Source: Helicoverpa zea (taxonomy: Eukaryota; Arthropoda; Insecta; Lepidoptera; Noctuidae). Taken from it: a DNA stretch of 64,000 bases. Under the pieces are notes generated by a model, which saw only the letters and a list, made by a program, of their open reading frames with translations, was not told the DNA's origin and did no database searches. Both the position numbers and the translations under genes were made by a program. Position 1 is the stretch's first letter. Every line of letters starts with the position of its first letter. The stretch is from contig NC_061469.1 of assembly GCF_022581195.2 (NCBI RefSeq), positions 2,170,001-2,234,000 on the forward strand, read 5' to 3'. Shown piece by piece: positions 13,032-24,571 of this stretch.

Positions 13032-13270
13032 TAACCCATTCCATGACAAAAAATAGATAACAACTTTCACTCAAAGCACCATATTACGACCTTGAACCTT
13101 AAACGCAACAAATCTATAGAATACATATAACATTAAGTAGTTCTATCTCGCCGGCCGGCGAACAAACCGGCTTGATAAGCATAAGCATACATTACCATAA
13201 CAGCTTTTATAACAAGCACTAGTTGGAAAACACATTCCGATAGCCACCGGCCCAGTGCACACGTATCAAA

Positions 13271-16200
13271 ATGAAATCATTCGTCGAATATTCTCCGAGC
13301 ACTGATTTTCCTATTGAAAATCTCCCGTATGGAGTCTTCACTTCACCTAACAATGTAAGTAATTTTTTCTCTGCCCTAAAATAATATTAAAGCAATTTGA
13401 GTCTTATGCTTAAGCCGATAAGACTTAAAGAGCTGATTTGAATTAGAATTATTGATCATACGATGTGTTCTTATTAACATTGCAAACTGTATAATGCTAC
13501 CAAATTAAGGAGTATAGTCTTATCTATGCATACCGTAGAATTCTTATACAATTATTTTTGGAAGCTGTGCATACAGTTATCTTTTGTTAGTTAGTTAATG
13601 TCTTATCATTTTACTTGTATGTTTTTAGAGCGAGAAACACATTGGAGTAGCAATTGGGGAGTTTATTCTAGACTTGAACGTGATCTCTCACCTATTTGAC
13701 GGGCCCCTGCTGAAATCTAAACAGAATGTTTTTAAGGTAAATTAATTAAATAACTACTCTACAGTTAAATGAGAACACTGGTATCTAATCTTTTTATTAT
13801 TTTATGCAAATATATTCAAGACTTGTTTTTACATTAAACAACAAATATGAATCACATTATCGTGTAGCAAGTAAGTTATTACTAATAGGTAGATAGATAC
13901 CTAAACCTATTGGGACCTTACGTTAGTAGGAAATATAAAGTAAAAATTTTATTTCAATTCAACCAGTTATTGATTGAATTTGCTACCCTTAGGTAATTTT
14001 GGGTGCTGAAAGGCGGCCAACTAGTTTAAATAAAACTTCTATAAATCTCAGTTTTATTAATTCCATTTAATTAACATAAAGAGATTTAATGTATGTACCT
14101 ATTTTAATATATTTGTTAACTTAATTATATACTACACTTACGGCCAGTTTCTTCATCAAAAGTTAAAGTTAAAGTAATGTCTAAAGTAAAAGTAACGGTC
14201 AAATTCGTTTTTTCAAGGCTAAAGTGACAGCAAAACTAATAGAAAAATTGAATTTGACCGTTACTTTTACTTTAGACATTACTTTAGCCATAACTTTAAC
14301 TTTAACTTTTGATGAAGAAACTGGCCGTTAGGTACATAGATAACAATAATAGTTTAATTAGTCATCTTAATGATTTTATTTAGTCTAGTTTTCCTCTCCC
14401 TTTTTCTTGCACCAACCCCAAAAAAATTGAGAACAGGGTAATAAGAAGAAAAGAGAAGAATGAATACTACTATTATTATAACGTTTGATCCTAGTTTGGT
14501 ATATGGCGTGATACAAGACGACACACCTCCAATATCGACCATTGGACACAACGAGTTTGTAACTTCCGTAAGATTCTGAATATAAATTACGGTATACCGA
14601 CGTCAACATGTTTACGATTAAAACAGGTTTATTATTACACTTGATTTTGCAATAATCAAGTTTTTAATAGAAACAGTTGAAGTATATGCTGCTGGAACCT
14701 CAGCTTGCTGATGAGATGTTGAAGGCCATTTTAGGGATGTGAAATCATCATAATAGGTACCCCTCCTACTGCGGTAAGAGATGAGAAAGCTTAGAGGATC
14801 AATTGAATTGTGCAAAATGTGCAATATCACGTATTGTGCAAAATGTAGGTACCATATATTGGTATAGGCAATGATTTGAGCGATTTAAATGGTCTTCTAG
14901 GTTGTCCCTAATACCCAACTCATGTTCCGAAATTTTTCCAGCCATGATGTATGCCTGATTTTTACAGACTAATCGGTATAATTTCAGGAAGAAAAGCTCA
15001 ACGCGTTCATGGGTCTCACTCGGCCGCACTGGTTGGAAGCGAGGGCCACGCTGCAGAAGCTCCTTGATGCTTCCAATCCCACTCTTCAAAATAACACAGA
15101 ACTGAGACAGAGGTATAAAAAAGCTTGTTTTTAGGAAGTACCTAATTTTTTTCGACTTCGGATTGAATCATTAAATGACCCTTCCTTCTGTGGGTATACC
15201 GTTAGGGAGTGTCAGATTCTTACTGGGCCAAAACCCACCATATTCCTTCTGAAACCATTTGTGTGCCAGGGCCGCGGTAACTTTTTCGAACAATCTCACA
15301 GCCATCAGGCCTTGGACCTGGTGGGCCTGGGGTCTGCTGACTCCCTTTGAGGAGCGAGTGGTACAATACCCGCCGCCGACACTAATCTGTCGTCATTCAT
15401 AGGACACGGAAGGCCTGTGTTTCCCCCAAAACTCACCACCTACAGACCCGAGGAAGTCCCTACAGAAGAAATGATTTCGATTTTTTTTTCTCTTATATTC
15501 CAGGGCGTTCGTAAAGCAGAGCGATGCACAAATGCATGTGCCGGCTGACATAGGAGACTACACAGATTTCTACTCATCGATACACCATGCCACCAACGTC
15601 GGCATCATGTTTAGAGGCAAAGATAATGCATTGTTCGCCAATTGGTAAGTCAAAGGCCCTTTAAATAGCAATATTAGCTTTTCTCGGGGTCCCACCCTCG
15701 TCCTAAAGAAACTACTTCTGGAAACCGTTTCTAAAAAAGGGAAATGAAGGATGTCATGTGGTTCATCGTCACAGTATGTAAAAGTGTTTTATTTCCCCAC
15801 TTACTTACAATCATAAATGCTTTTTCAGGAAGCACCTACCAGTTGGTTACCACGGTCGCAGCAGCTCAATCGTAATTTCTGGAACACCTATCACAAGACC
15901 ATATGGACAAACCCTACCTGTGGAAGGTATACCTACATTTTACATATACCTACCTACCTATATATCCGCTCTTCAACAGTATGGTTTCCAAAATATTTCC
16001 GGATATAAAACAATCTGTTTCGATATATTCAGGTGCTGATCCTCACTTCGGACCCTGTCGCCTGATGGACTTCGAGTTGGAGATGGCAGCATTCGTGGGC
16101 GGACCTCCCACTGCCCTCGGAGAGAGGGTCACGGCTAAAGACGCTGAGGATCGCATCTTTGGACTCGTTCTCATGAACGATTGGAGTGGTATGTGCCAAG

Positions 16201-17322
16201 ATTTAAGTTTGAGATTAGCACAAGTATCAAGACTTGTCTTTCCCTGTGCTCGGCTTTTTAGAGAAACAACAACAAAAAAATGAATTCTTTACTTCTATCT
16301 ATTTATCTATCTTTGATTATCTTAAATTCGTTTTCAGCACGAGATATCCAGAAATGGGAATACGTGCCCCTCGGTCCCTTCACAGCCAAGAACTTGGGCA
16401 CAACCATCTCACCATGGGTGGTCACCATAGAAGCTTTAAGACCCTACATTGTGGACAACTTCCCACAAGACCCCACACCCTTCCCATACCTGAAACATGA
16501 CGATAAATTCAATTTTGATATCAAGCTAGAGGTGGATCTGAAATGTGAGTAGTTTTATCGATGTTTTTGAGGTCTGCCCTTTATTCGAAAAAGTAATTTT
16601 CATGTCCCAAAATGCACAACTTTATCAAGCATTCAATTTTTCTATTATTTCCGCCAAATTTATCATTTATTGTGCATTTTTTCAGCTGAAAAGTCGCCAG
16701 TGGCCACCACAATCAGTCGGTCTAACTTCAGCTACATGTACTGGACGGTGAAGCAGCAGCTCGCGCAGCAGACCGTCACCGGCTGCAACCTGAGACCTGG
16801 AGACCTGCTCGGCTCCGGCACCATCAGTGGAGAGGTCAGTAAACTCCTACAAAAGGCTTCAGAAGAAACTCCTCAAAGACTGTCACCAAAGACCCTTCAT
16901 TAAGTCATCATCCCCCTGCCCTTGCCCGAATTTTATTTGGGAGTCGGCGCAGTGTTTTCTTCTTCCATGCTCTTCTATCTACCGCCATCTCAAAAGTAAC
17001 ATTCTTTCTAGCCATATCGACTTTATCACAATCTAGCCATCATTTTTTTGGTCGCATCTTTCCCTTCCCAGCTCAAAAGCTTACGCATGAATAAATACCT
17101 TTATTTCTCATTTTCCAGGTGTCAGATTCTTTCGGAAGCATGTTAGAGCTCTCGTGGAAAGGAACAAAGCCCCTCCGTCTGCTGTCCGGTGAAGAGAGGA
17201 AATTCATCCAAGATGGAGACACGGTGATAATCCGAGGTTTCTGCGTAGATGAAAATGGTGTCAGAATAGGTTTCGGAAAATGTGAAGGAAAACTTCTACC
17301 GGCTGTGCCTTTTGACGGATGA
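13271..17322 (+). CDS. Fah: Fumarylacetoacetase, tandem copy B (canonical active site)
   Basis: Nine exons: 13271-13354, 13629-13736, 14988-15112, 15504-15644, 15829-15926, 16033-16188, 16338-16544, 16686-16834, 17119-17322. This predicts 423 residues. Exons 1-8 have exactly the same lengths as in copy A (84, 108, 125, 141, 98, 156, 207, 149). All landmark residues of the family are kept: Asp126 and Tyr128 (TDFYSS), His133 (HHATN), Arg142 (GIMFRG), the two Glu of FELEMA, Asp of NDWS, and Arg237/Gln240/Tyr244 in ARDIQKWEY. This copy is therefore the better candidate for the ancestral tyrosine-catabolic enzyme. A polyadenylation signal (aataaa) follows near 17368. Introns differ strongly from copy A and hold their own MITE. 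Confidence 0.95.
14141..14327. mobile_element. Palindromic Harbinger-like MITE in FAH copy B intron 2
   Basis: A 187-base near-perfect palindrome with ends CGGCCAGTTTCTTCATCAAA and its complement, flanked by TTA on both sides (14138-14140, 14328-14330). The same family is the host of the retrotransposon at 22649-28610. Confidence 0.8.
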
Positions 17323-18278
17323 ATTCTTTCGATAACTGCCTTTTTTAACCATATTTTATACGTATCAAATAAATGACAATAAAATGTTTGTTTGGTATTA
17401 TTTCTACTTAACTCCCGTTCCTCTTTGATGAAGCTTTTATTGAGGAAAGCCATTCTGTTTTAGATACCCTTAAAAAGAACATAAAAACATCTTAATTGAG
17501 AACCTCCTTTTTGGGAAGTCGGTTAAAAACCACTTGGTGTAAAAAAATTGGTGTTGCAATAGAAAAAATTCTGTCTCCACACAACTGTCATCATAATAAA
17601 TAATCAATAAATCTGTCAACGTCAAAACAGCATGGTATTTTATTTTTGTTTTATGGATTTTTTATCGAATGATAAAAACTTTCTTAGGAAAAAATAAAGT
17701 TATTCATGTGACCAAACATACTGAAAAGAACTGAATATCAAAAGATCTTAGATGTTCCTTTAAAGGTAAGTAATATTTTTTTTGTTTTGATTTAGAGGTA
17801 GGTAATCCAAAAACAATCAAATACTTTGAAACTTTTTGGTTAAACTATACGCGCCAAGTTAATTTTTTAGTAGGTACATATTTATTTATGTATTAACCTG
17901 CGTCCTGTAGACCCAGAAAAAAGCCTATAGCCTTAATAAATGGACTATCTAACACTGAAAGAATTTTTCAAATCGTTCCTGATATATGCGCATTCGAGCA
18001 AACAAAGTCTTCAGCTTTTCACTGTAATTTTATTCAAGAATGCTTCTCACCTATAAAAACATAACTTTATTGGGACTATTTAGTTAGTAGTATATGTGAA
18101 GTTTGTACAAAATCGTTCAAGTGGTTCTTCATTTATCTCATTTTTTGTAATTTTACTTTATAATGCAAAGCACATATAAAGCGGCCGGGCCACTAATGTG
18201 AAATATTATATATGTATATTTGTATGAAATTTTAATAACATTTATCTTTTGTATTAATGATGCTTAAATTGTTTCCAG
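17323..18278. other. Intergenic DNA and possible 5' exon of the ZAD gene
   Basis: It begins with the 3' UTR of FAH copy B. Interspersed-repeat pieces lie near 17500-17530 (cctcctttttgggaagtcggttaa) and 17900-17990. A good donor, 'ctttaaaggtaagtaat', at about 17766 could end a non-coding first exon that splices to the acceptor at 18277-18278. No THAP-like coding exon was found here. Confidence 0.35.
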
Positions 18279-18287
18279 ATTTTCAAA

Positions 18288-21200
18288 ATGAGTAAAACAA
18301 AGGAGACAGTAAACTTGAAAGCAGCCAGCGTGGAAGCGTGCAGGATCTGCTTAGCCACGGACACAAAGTTGCACAGCCTACAGAGCACATACCTCGCTAC
18401 AAGTAGTGAGGTATTTGCACTGTTGGAAGCTGTTGTAGGATATCAAGTAATATACCACCTGTTCTATAAAAATAAATTTGCTCATTACATTCTACACTAA
18501 TATTTATTTATTTATTTAACAGTTTTGTACACATAAAACACAAACAATAATAAATAATAGAAAAAATTGTACAAGGGCACAGCTTATTTCTAATGAAATT
18601 TCTTCCAGCAGGCCCGTTATGGGAGAGTAAGAATAAAAGAGATAGGTACAGATAGATAGTGTAAAAAGAAAGAAGATATAACCAATATATAATCACTAAC
18701 ATAAACTACTTAAATACATACATATATATATATACATACAATAAATACTATATGCATCTATGACAGAGAGGAAAGATAGTGTTCTTTCAACTTGCGTTTT
18801 AAACACAGCAACAGTCTGGCAGCTCCTCAGCTCAGGCGGCAACTTATTCCACAGCCGTACAGCGTGCATGGTGAAAGAATAGGAGTAGAAGTCAGTGGAG
18901 TGGGAAGGGATTTTAAGAAGGGATTTAAGATGTGTCCTGCAGGACGCATCAGGTGAGCGGAGAAAGGAGAAACGTTCCCGCAGGTAGGATGGAGATTTAG
19001 GATTGAAGAGGATATTAAAAAGAAGAAACAAAATGCGAATGTTCCTGCGAAGACGGATTGGGAGCCACTTGAGTTCCTTGCGAAAGTATTTATTGCGAGA
19101 TATTGTAAACAAGGAAAAAAATATTTTTGTTTGTAACGGATAAACTCAAAAATTCTTTTACTGTTGGAAAGCTTCACTCTTCCCAAGTAACACAGGCTAT
19201 TCTTTATCCCTATACAAGCAGTAGTTAACCATGGGGCACAGTTGAAACCACAGGAAAACGGCTAGTATTATATGTAGCACCTCTTATAATATAGCACCTC
19301 TTACCCCCACACTCCGAGACATTTAATGATTGCTTAAGTCCTTAGTGACAGATTCTCATACAAAATATGCACTAAGGAATGCCTTAAGTAACCATTAGAT
19401 GTCTCTGAGTGTGTCCATTAGCACAACAAATAATAAAATTATAATTATTCATACAATTGCTTAAAAGCAGTGCTTCTTGCCGTGCACCAGAAATGATAAT
19501 GAATATTTCTTATCTAGTTTTGAAACTCTTGCCTTTATTTGCTTTCAGAAATCATACAAAGGACTACCAAATTATATTTGCTATCAATGTGCACCATGCT
19601 TGGTAAAATGCCATAAATTAATTGAAAAATGTAAAATATCACAGGCTGCGCTCGAAGACATGTACAAAAAGAATGGACAGGTATGTTCTTTATTTATAAT
19701 GCAAAGCTAAAGGATTTGTTTGTTTTAAAGCTAGGTGTATGCTACTCTTTATCAGCATGTGCCCAAACATCTGCATACTTATATATTATTAATCACCTGT
19801 GGGTAATATTTTTATAATATTTTCATATTTTTAGATAACAAAACCACTCATAGAAAAACAGAACAGATCTGAACTGAAATTGCAGACTCTAGACAGCTAT
19901 GAACTAATAAATTATTACTACATAAAATATGATGATGACAACAACAGAGAAGAGACATCAGATTTCATCAAAACAAAGCCTGATCCTGACGCACAAACAA
20001 ATGGATCGTTAGAACATGAATTACAGGAAGCAATTGAAGAACTTTCTGAAAAAGAAATATTAGATATATTACAAAAATCTCTGAAAAATCAAGACACTGA
20101 TGAATCAAGTAGTGATAGCGACGTGCAAGCCATAGAAGTTGACATACCAACTGTAGAAATTGCTTCTGACGATGAAAAAGCTGGTGATGACTTCATAAGT
20201 TTGAAAACGTATAATGTGACGGTTGATAGGGTAATGTTATATTTTTTTTCCGTTTATATATCCCACTACATACAGCGCAGTAGCCGTTGCCACGAAACAC
20301 TGTGCCTTACCTCCCATTAATATTCACCACATTGTTTCAGCATGTTCCTTATTTGTATAAATAAATATTATAGTTATTTCAAAATAAAAAATATTTAAAT
20401 TAAATGTCCTTTTTTCAGGAACCAGGAAATTTCAATAAATGTAAAAGGCCCATTTATAACCGTGCACCTGGTCTAATAAAAAACGAAAGACCCAAAGTGA
20501 AGGAACCAAGAAGGAAAAAGAAGAAAATAAATAATAATGAGTACAATCCAATGCCAGTCGAGCCTTATGTGCGGAAATTCTTCAATGTTACTAAAACATC
20601 GGTACGGTGTTACATTATCATTTATTCATATATACAGGGACAAAGTTATTAATTAAATTATGGTGAAGCCATTACAAATTTTTTTTTTGATTTTTTTAAA
20701 TCAGACGAATGCAGAATGCACTTGTGTCTGAGCAAATGCTTGTGGACTATGATATGTCTTGCACAGCTGGCTGATCACCTTTTACTAGAACAGTCGCTGT
20801 GTCAGTTCCTTGGATGCCTTTACTTTAAGTCTTTAAGAGCAAAATTGATAGTTTAATAAAATTGGTGACTTTTTACAGGGAACAATAAGCGGTAGGAAGT
20901 TTTCATGCAAATCCTGTCCGGCCACATTTCCGTATCCGTAAGTTATACTTAACTATAGTTTACCTAATTTTATTGATTTTTCTCTATACGGTATGGCTAC
21001 TGTACTATCCCCAATATAAGAGATTTATTTTCTGTATTTGCAATATATTTAAAAATTAGAAAAGACACTTTACAGGACTGCCTCTAAACGATCAATTAAA
21101 TTTACTTTATTTATGACTAATGGACACACTCAGAGACATTTAATGATTACTTATTGGGGGTTTAATATGTAAGAACTTAGTAAAAGCCACGCGGATGGAT

Positions 21201-21711
21201 CGATCATATTTATTTATTTACCTGTTTAATAATTAATTCTCAATACCTATATTTTATCCTGTGATTTTTCATAAATACTTTTATTTCTTTCAGTGAAGAA
21301 GCAAAGGACCACACATACATTGGCTGCCCAAATGCTGCACCGAGAGTTCGAGCTGGTACAAATACTGCACCAAAAGTACCACGTGTTCCCAGTGCTGTAC
21401 CAAAAGTACCAACTGGTCCAAATACTGCACCAAAAGTACCAGGTGTACCCAGTGCTGTACCAAAAGTATCAACTGGTACAAATACTGCACCAAAAGTATC
21501 AGTTGTTCCCAGTGTTGTACCAAAAGTACTAACTGGTGCAAATACTGCACCAAAAGTACCAGGTGTTCCCAGTGCTGTATCAAGAGTACCAGGTCTTCCT
21601 AGTGCTGTACCAAGAGCACCATCTGGTCCAAATACTGCACCAATAGTACCAGCTGGTTCAAATACTGCACCAATAGTACCAGATGTTCCCAGAGCTGTAT
21701 CAAAAGTATAA
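18288..21711 (+). CDS. ZAD-domain protein with minisatellite-encoded C-terminus
   Basis: Six coding exons: 18288-18446, 19549-19680, 19835-20230, 20419-20601, 20879-20937, 21294-21711, about 448 residues. The N-terminus is a zinc-finger-associated domain: CRIC near residue 18 and the second pair CYQCAPC near residue 63. It closely resembles the ZAD of the gene at 50306. Next come an acidic linker (DESSSDSD) and a lysine-rich block (EPRRKKKKINNN). The start of a C2H2-type finger (FSCKSCPATF) runs straight into 20-residue repeats (NTAPKVPxVPSAVPKVPTGP) encoded by a 60-bp array. The frame stops at TAA 21709-21711 inside the array, although the same frame is open again to about 22176. ZAD proteins are usually DNA-binding insect transcription factors with several fingers; here the fingers are missing, so function is doubtful. 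Confidence 0.7.
18500..19195 (-). pseudogene. 5'-truncated LINE, 3' end of reverse-transcriptase ORF
   Basis: On the minus strand, 19112-18696 encodes a typical C-terminal tail of a non-LTR ORF2: 'LKWLPIRLRRNIRILFLLFN', then 'FTMHAVRLWNKLPPELRSC'. It is followed by a 3' UTR and a short TAAA-type repeat tail at about 18503-18520. The catalytic part is absent, as in dead-on-arrival copies. It sits antisense in intron 1 of the ZAD gene. Confidence 0.7.
19308..19413. mobile_element. Small palindromic MITE
   Basis: The ends CACACTC(C/A)GAGACAT(T/C)TAATG are inverted, with matching inner arms around 'gcttaag...cttaag'. A lone arm of the same family is at about 21123-21155 (acacactcagagacattt). Confidence 0.55.
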
Positions 21712-22050
21712 GCTGATCTAAATACTGCACCAATAGTACCAGCTGGTTCAAATACTGCACCAATAGAACCAGGTGTTACCAGTGCTGTTCCAAAAGTACA
21801 AGCTGGTCCAAATACTGCATCAATAGTACCAGATGTTACCAGTGCTGTACCAAAAGTACAAGATGGTCCAAATACTGCACCATTAGTACCAGGTGTACCC
21901 AATGCTGCACCAAAAGTACAAGCTAGTGCAAATACTGAAACAAAAGTACCAGATGTTCCCAATGCTGTACTAATAGTACCAGTTGGTACAAATACTGCAT
22001 CAATAATACCAGGTGTACCCAATGCTGTAGTAAGAGTACCTGCATCCAAA
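21310..22050 (+). repeat. 60-bp minisatellite, about 12 units, in coding frame
   Basis: Units of 60 bases are themselves two diverged 30-base halves (aaatactgcaccaaaagtac and a '...cccagtgctgtaccaaaagtac' half). Because 60 is a multiple of three, the reading frame is the same in every unit, giving a Pro/Val/Thr-rich peptide. The complementary strand is open over 269 codons for the same periodic reason and shows no independent sign of coding. Confidence 0.9.
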
Positions 22051-23086
22051 GCTGTCCAAATCTACATGCTGGGATACATAGCCTGGCAGCTATTGATAAA
22101 TAAGTCATATATACCTATATATATTTGCCAAATATTATCTACTCACATGATTAAAAAAGAAAGTTTTATTTTTTGAGATTATTAAGATTTTAAAATGTTT
22201 CGATAAAGAGAATATTGTTCACTGATGAGAAATATGGACTTGAAATATAAAAATATTGTATCATTGGAAGAAAAAGAAAATTTGTACTATCATGAATTTA
22301 ATATTTGCCAAACTTTCTCTGGTGTAAAAGATGTGATTATGCCTGTTATTGAGAAATCAGTGTTTATGAATGCTAAGTTTACAAAATAAATAGTCTCTTA
22401 GTTTATAAGAGCTTCACTTGAGCTTCAAATACCATATAATTCTAGTCTGATATTTGTAAACGTTCTTACTGTAACAGCATATATTGCAAAATAAATAATT
22501 GTAAGCACATAATTAATATTTTTACACCAGAACCATAATATAGTATTTAAATACCTCGTCCCTCCACCTCCTTTTATTTAGTTTCATTTGAAAATGCAGA
22601 ATGAAGAATAAAATAGTTATTAGCTGGCTAGAGATATGTATACCCTTACAGCCAGTTTCTTCATCAAAAGTTAAAGCCAAAGTAAAAGTCAAAGAAATCT
22701 GACAGTTGTGACGTCTATCGGTGTAGATCTGTGTCCATACTTTTAATTCTTAAAAAATAATAAACACTTGTTTCGGCTCAGTGACTTTACTTATAGTGAA
22801 CACAGTGAAACATACAGTGACATATATTAAAGTGGTTAATAAAAACAGTGCTTAAGGTTCTAAACTATACAAAACAATACTTACAGTGACTTTGCGTAAT
22901 TGAGTTCTACCCTCTATTTTTAATAAGTGTCGGATATTCTCGTCTCTCTCGATTTGACAGACCGACGGCATAGACAGAGGGCTGATATTCTCGTTATCTG
23001 TCAACGATCGACATCGAGTTAACAGCGCCATCTAGCGTGTGAACGGCGAATCACCTCAGACGCAAGTTACCTATTTGCCTACCATC

Positions 23087-24205
23087 ATGCCTGGTGTCAA
23101 TTGCCACGGTTGCGGTCGCTTTATGGTACCGGCAGAGGGCGCTAAATGTGGTAAATGCAAAATGGCGTACCACAGAGGGTGCGTAGGAGTTGTAGCAAAA
23201 GGCGTTGTCCCTGCAGGCTGGCGCTGCCCAGAGTGTAAGAAGAACCTGTTAAGGGACAATAGGGCGGATACTCCAGTCAGAGGTCTTGCGGAAAGCCCTC
23301 CCTGTTCTAGCACCAGCCCTGTAGAACATACAAGCGTGGTGCCGAGTTCACCCAACACCAGGACTGTTAGTTGTTCCAGCCCTTTACCTGAGGCCGTCGG
23401 GCAACAATCTGCGAGTCTATCGTCTGTTCCTCCTGCGCCGCAAGCTGGCTCCGACTTGACTCTAGTGGAGGAGTTGAGGGCGATGCGTGCTGACCTTCTG
23501 GAGTTCCGCAGCAAGATGCTGGAGGAGATGATGGATCTTAAATTATCCATGCAGAGCTGCAATACCCGTATTGACGGCCTGGAGGCCAGAATTAATGCAC
23601 TGGAACAGCGGCGGGAGACCTCCCCTTCCACACATTCATCCGTGGAGGGGATTGTGGAAGAATTAAGGAGGGAACTGAACGACAGGGATCAAGACCTTCT
23701 CAGTAATGACATCGAAATCTCAAATATTCCCGAGAGCACAGCTGACAACCCGGTTCACATTGCCAAGGTAATAGGCCTCAAGTTGGGGGTCACGCTGGAG
23801 GAACGTGACATCGTCAGTGCGGAGCGGGTGGGCGGTAGGCAGCTCAACGCCACAAGCTCTGCCGGTCCGGCGGTGCCGCGGCCGCGCGCCATAGTGGTAC
23901 GCCTGGCGCGGCGCGATGTGCGCGACCAGCTGCTGGCGAGTGCGCGCGTGCGCCGGGGCGCGACGACTGCTGACCTGGACATGTCTGGCCCGCCGCAGCG
24001 TTTCTTCCTTAACGAGCGCCTCACTAAAACTAATCGCCGGTTGTTTCGGAAGGCGCGAGACGCTGCTAGCCTCTTCAGCTGGAGGTTTGTTTGGACGAAG
24101 CGAGGTCGCATACTGGCTAGGAAGGGCCCGGGTGACTCCACCCAAAGAATCCGCACCGACGAGGACATTGCTGCGATTATTGGATCTGTCAATGAAACAA
24201 CTTGA
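23087..24205 (+). CDS. LINE ORF1: PHD-like finger, coiled coil, nucleic-acid-binding domain
   Basis: The first ATG in frame is at 23087, giving 372 residues; the frame is open slightly upstream without ATG. Residues about 5-50 form a C4HC3 PHD-like zinc finger (CHGC, CGKC, H..C, CPEC). A Ser/Pro-rich stretch and a coiled coil (EELRAMRADLLEFRSKMLEE) follow. The C-terminal half has 'IEISNIPES', 'AERVG', 'RPRAIVVRLARRDVRD' and 'FFLNERLT', as in L1-ORF1p/FP-like proteins of insect LINEs. Its expected role is a chaperone that coats the retrotransposon RNA. The coding part is GC-richer than the surroundings. Confidence 0.8.
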   Translation: MPGVNCHGCGRFMVPAEGAKCGKCKMAYHRGCVGVVAKGVVPAGWRCPECKKNLLRDNRADTPVRGLAESPPCSSTSPVEHTSVVPSSPNTRTVSCSSPLPEAVGQQSASLSSVPPAPQAGSDLTLVEELRAMRADLLEFRSKMLEEMMDLKLSMQSCNTRIDGLEARINALEQRRETSPSTHSSVEGIVEELRRELNDRDQDLLSNDIEISNIPESTADNPVHIAKVIGLKLGVTLEERDIVSAERVGGRQLNATSSAGPAVPRPRAIVVRLARRDVRDQLLASARVRRGATTADLDMSGPPQRFFLNERLTKTNRRLFRKARDAASLFSWRFVWTKRGRILARKGPGDSTQRIRTDEDIAAIIGSVNETT

Positions 24206-24571
24206 TTACTGTCTGTTTTTATTATTTTTGTCATTGTGTGTGTCTAGCATTCATGAGTGGGGGAATATGCGTCACACTCTTTTCTATCAGGGGGTTATCA
24301 TATTTTGCTTATATGGTGAGTCAAAATTGTTTCAAATCTATATAACTATATTATATAAACACGTTAAATCTTACACTAACATTTCACAAAAATTATTATT
24401 ATATACATTATATATAGAAGCTATACTCATTATATATCAAAGCTATATACACAAACAATATCTACAAAAACTATATATATTTTATACAATAGCTATATAC
24501 ATTATACACAAAAAACTATATACAGTACAAACAAAATCTATATACATAATTAAATTTACAGTACATAACAA

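Noticed and set aside
21240..22049. 269-codon open frame on the minus strand across the minisatellite
   Set aside because: A 60-bp repeat without stops in one phase is open on both strands automatically; the plus frame joins correctly to upstream exons, the minus one does not.
23720..24234. Antisense frames of 141-159 codons over LINE ORF1
   Set aside because: Shadow of the GC-rich plus-strand ORF1; no family resemblance.
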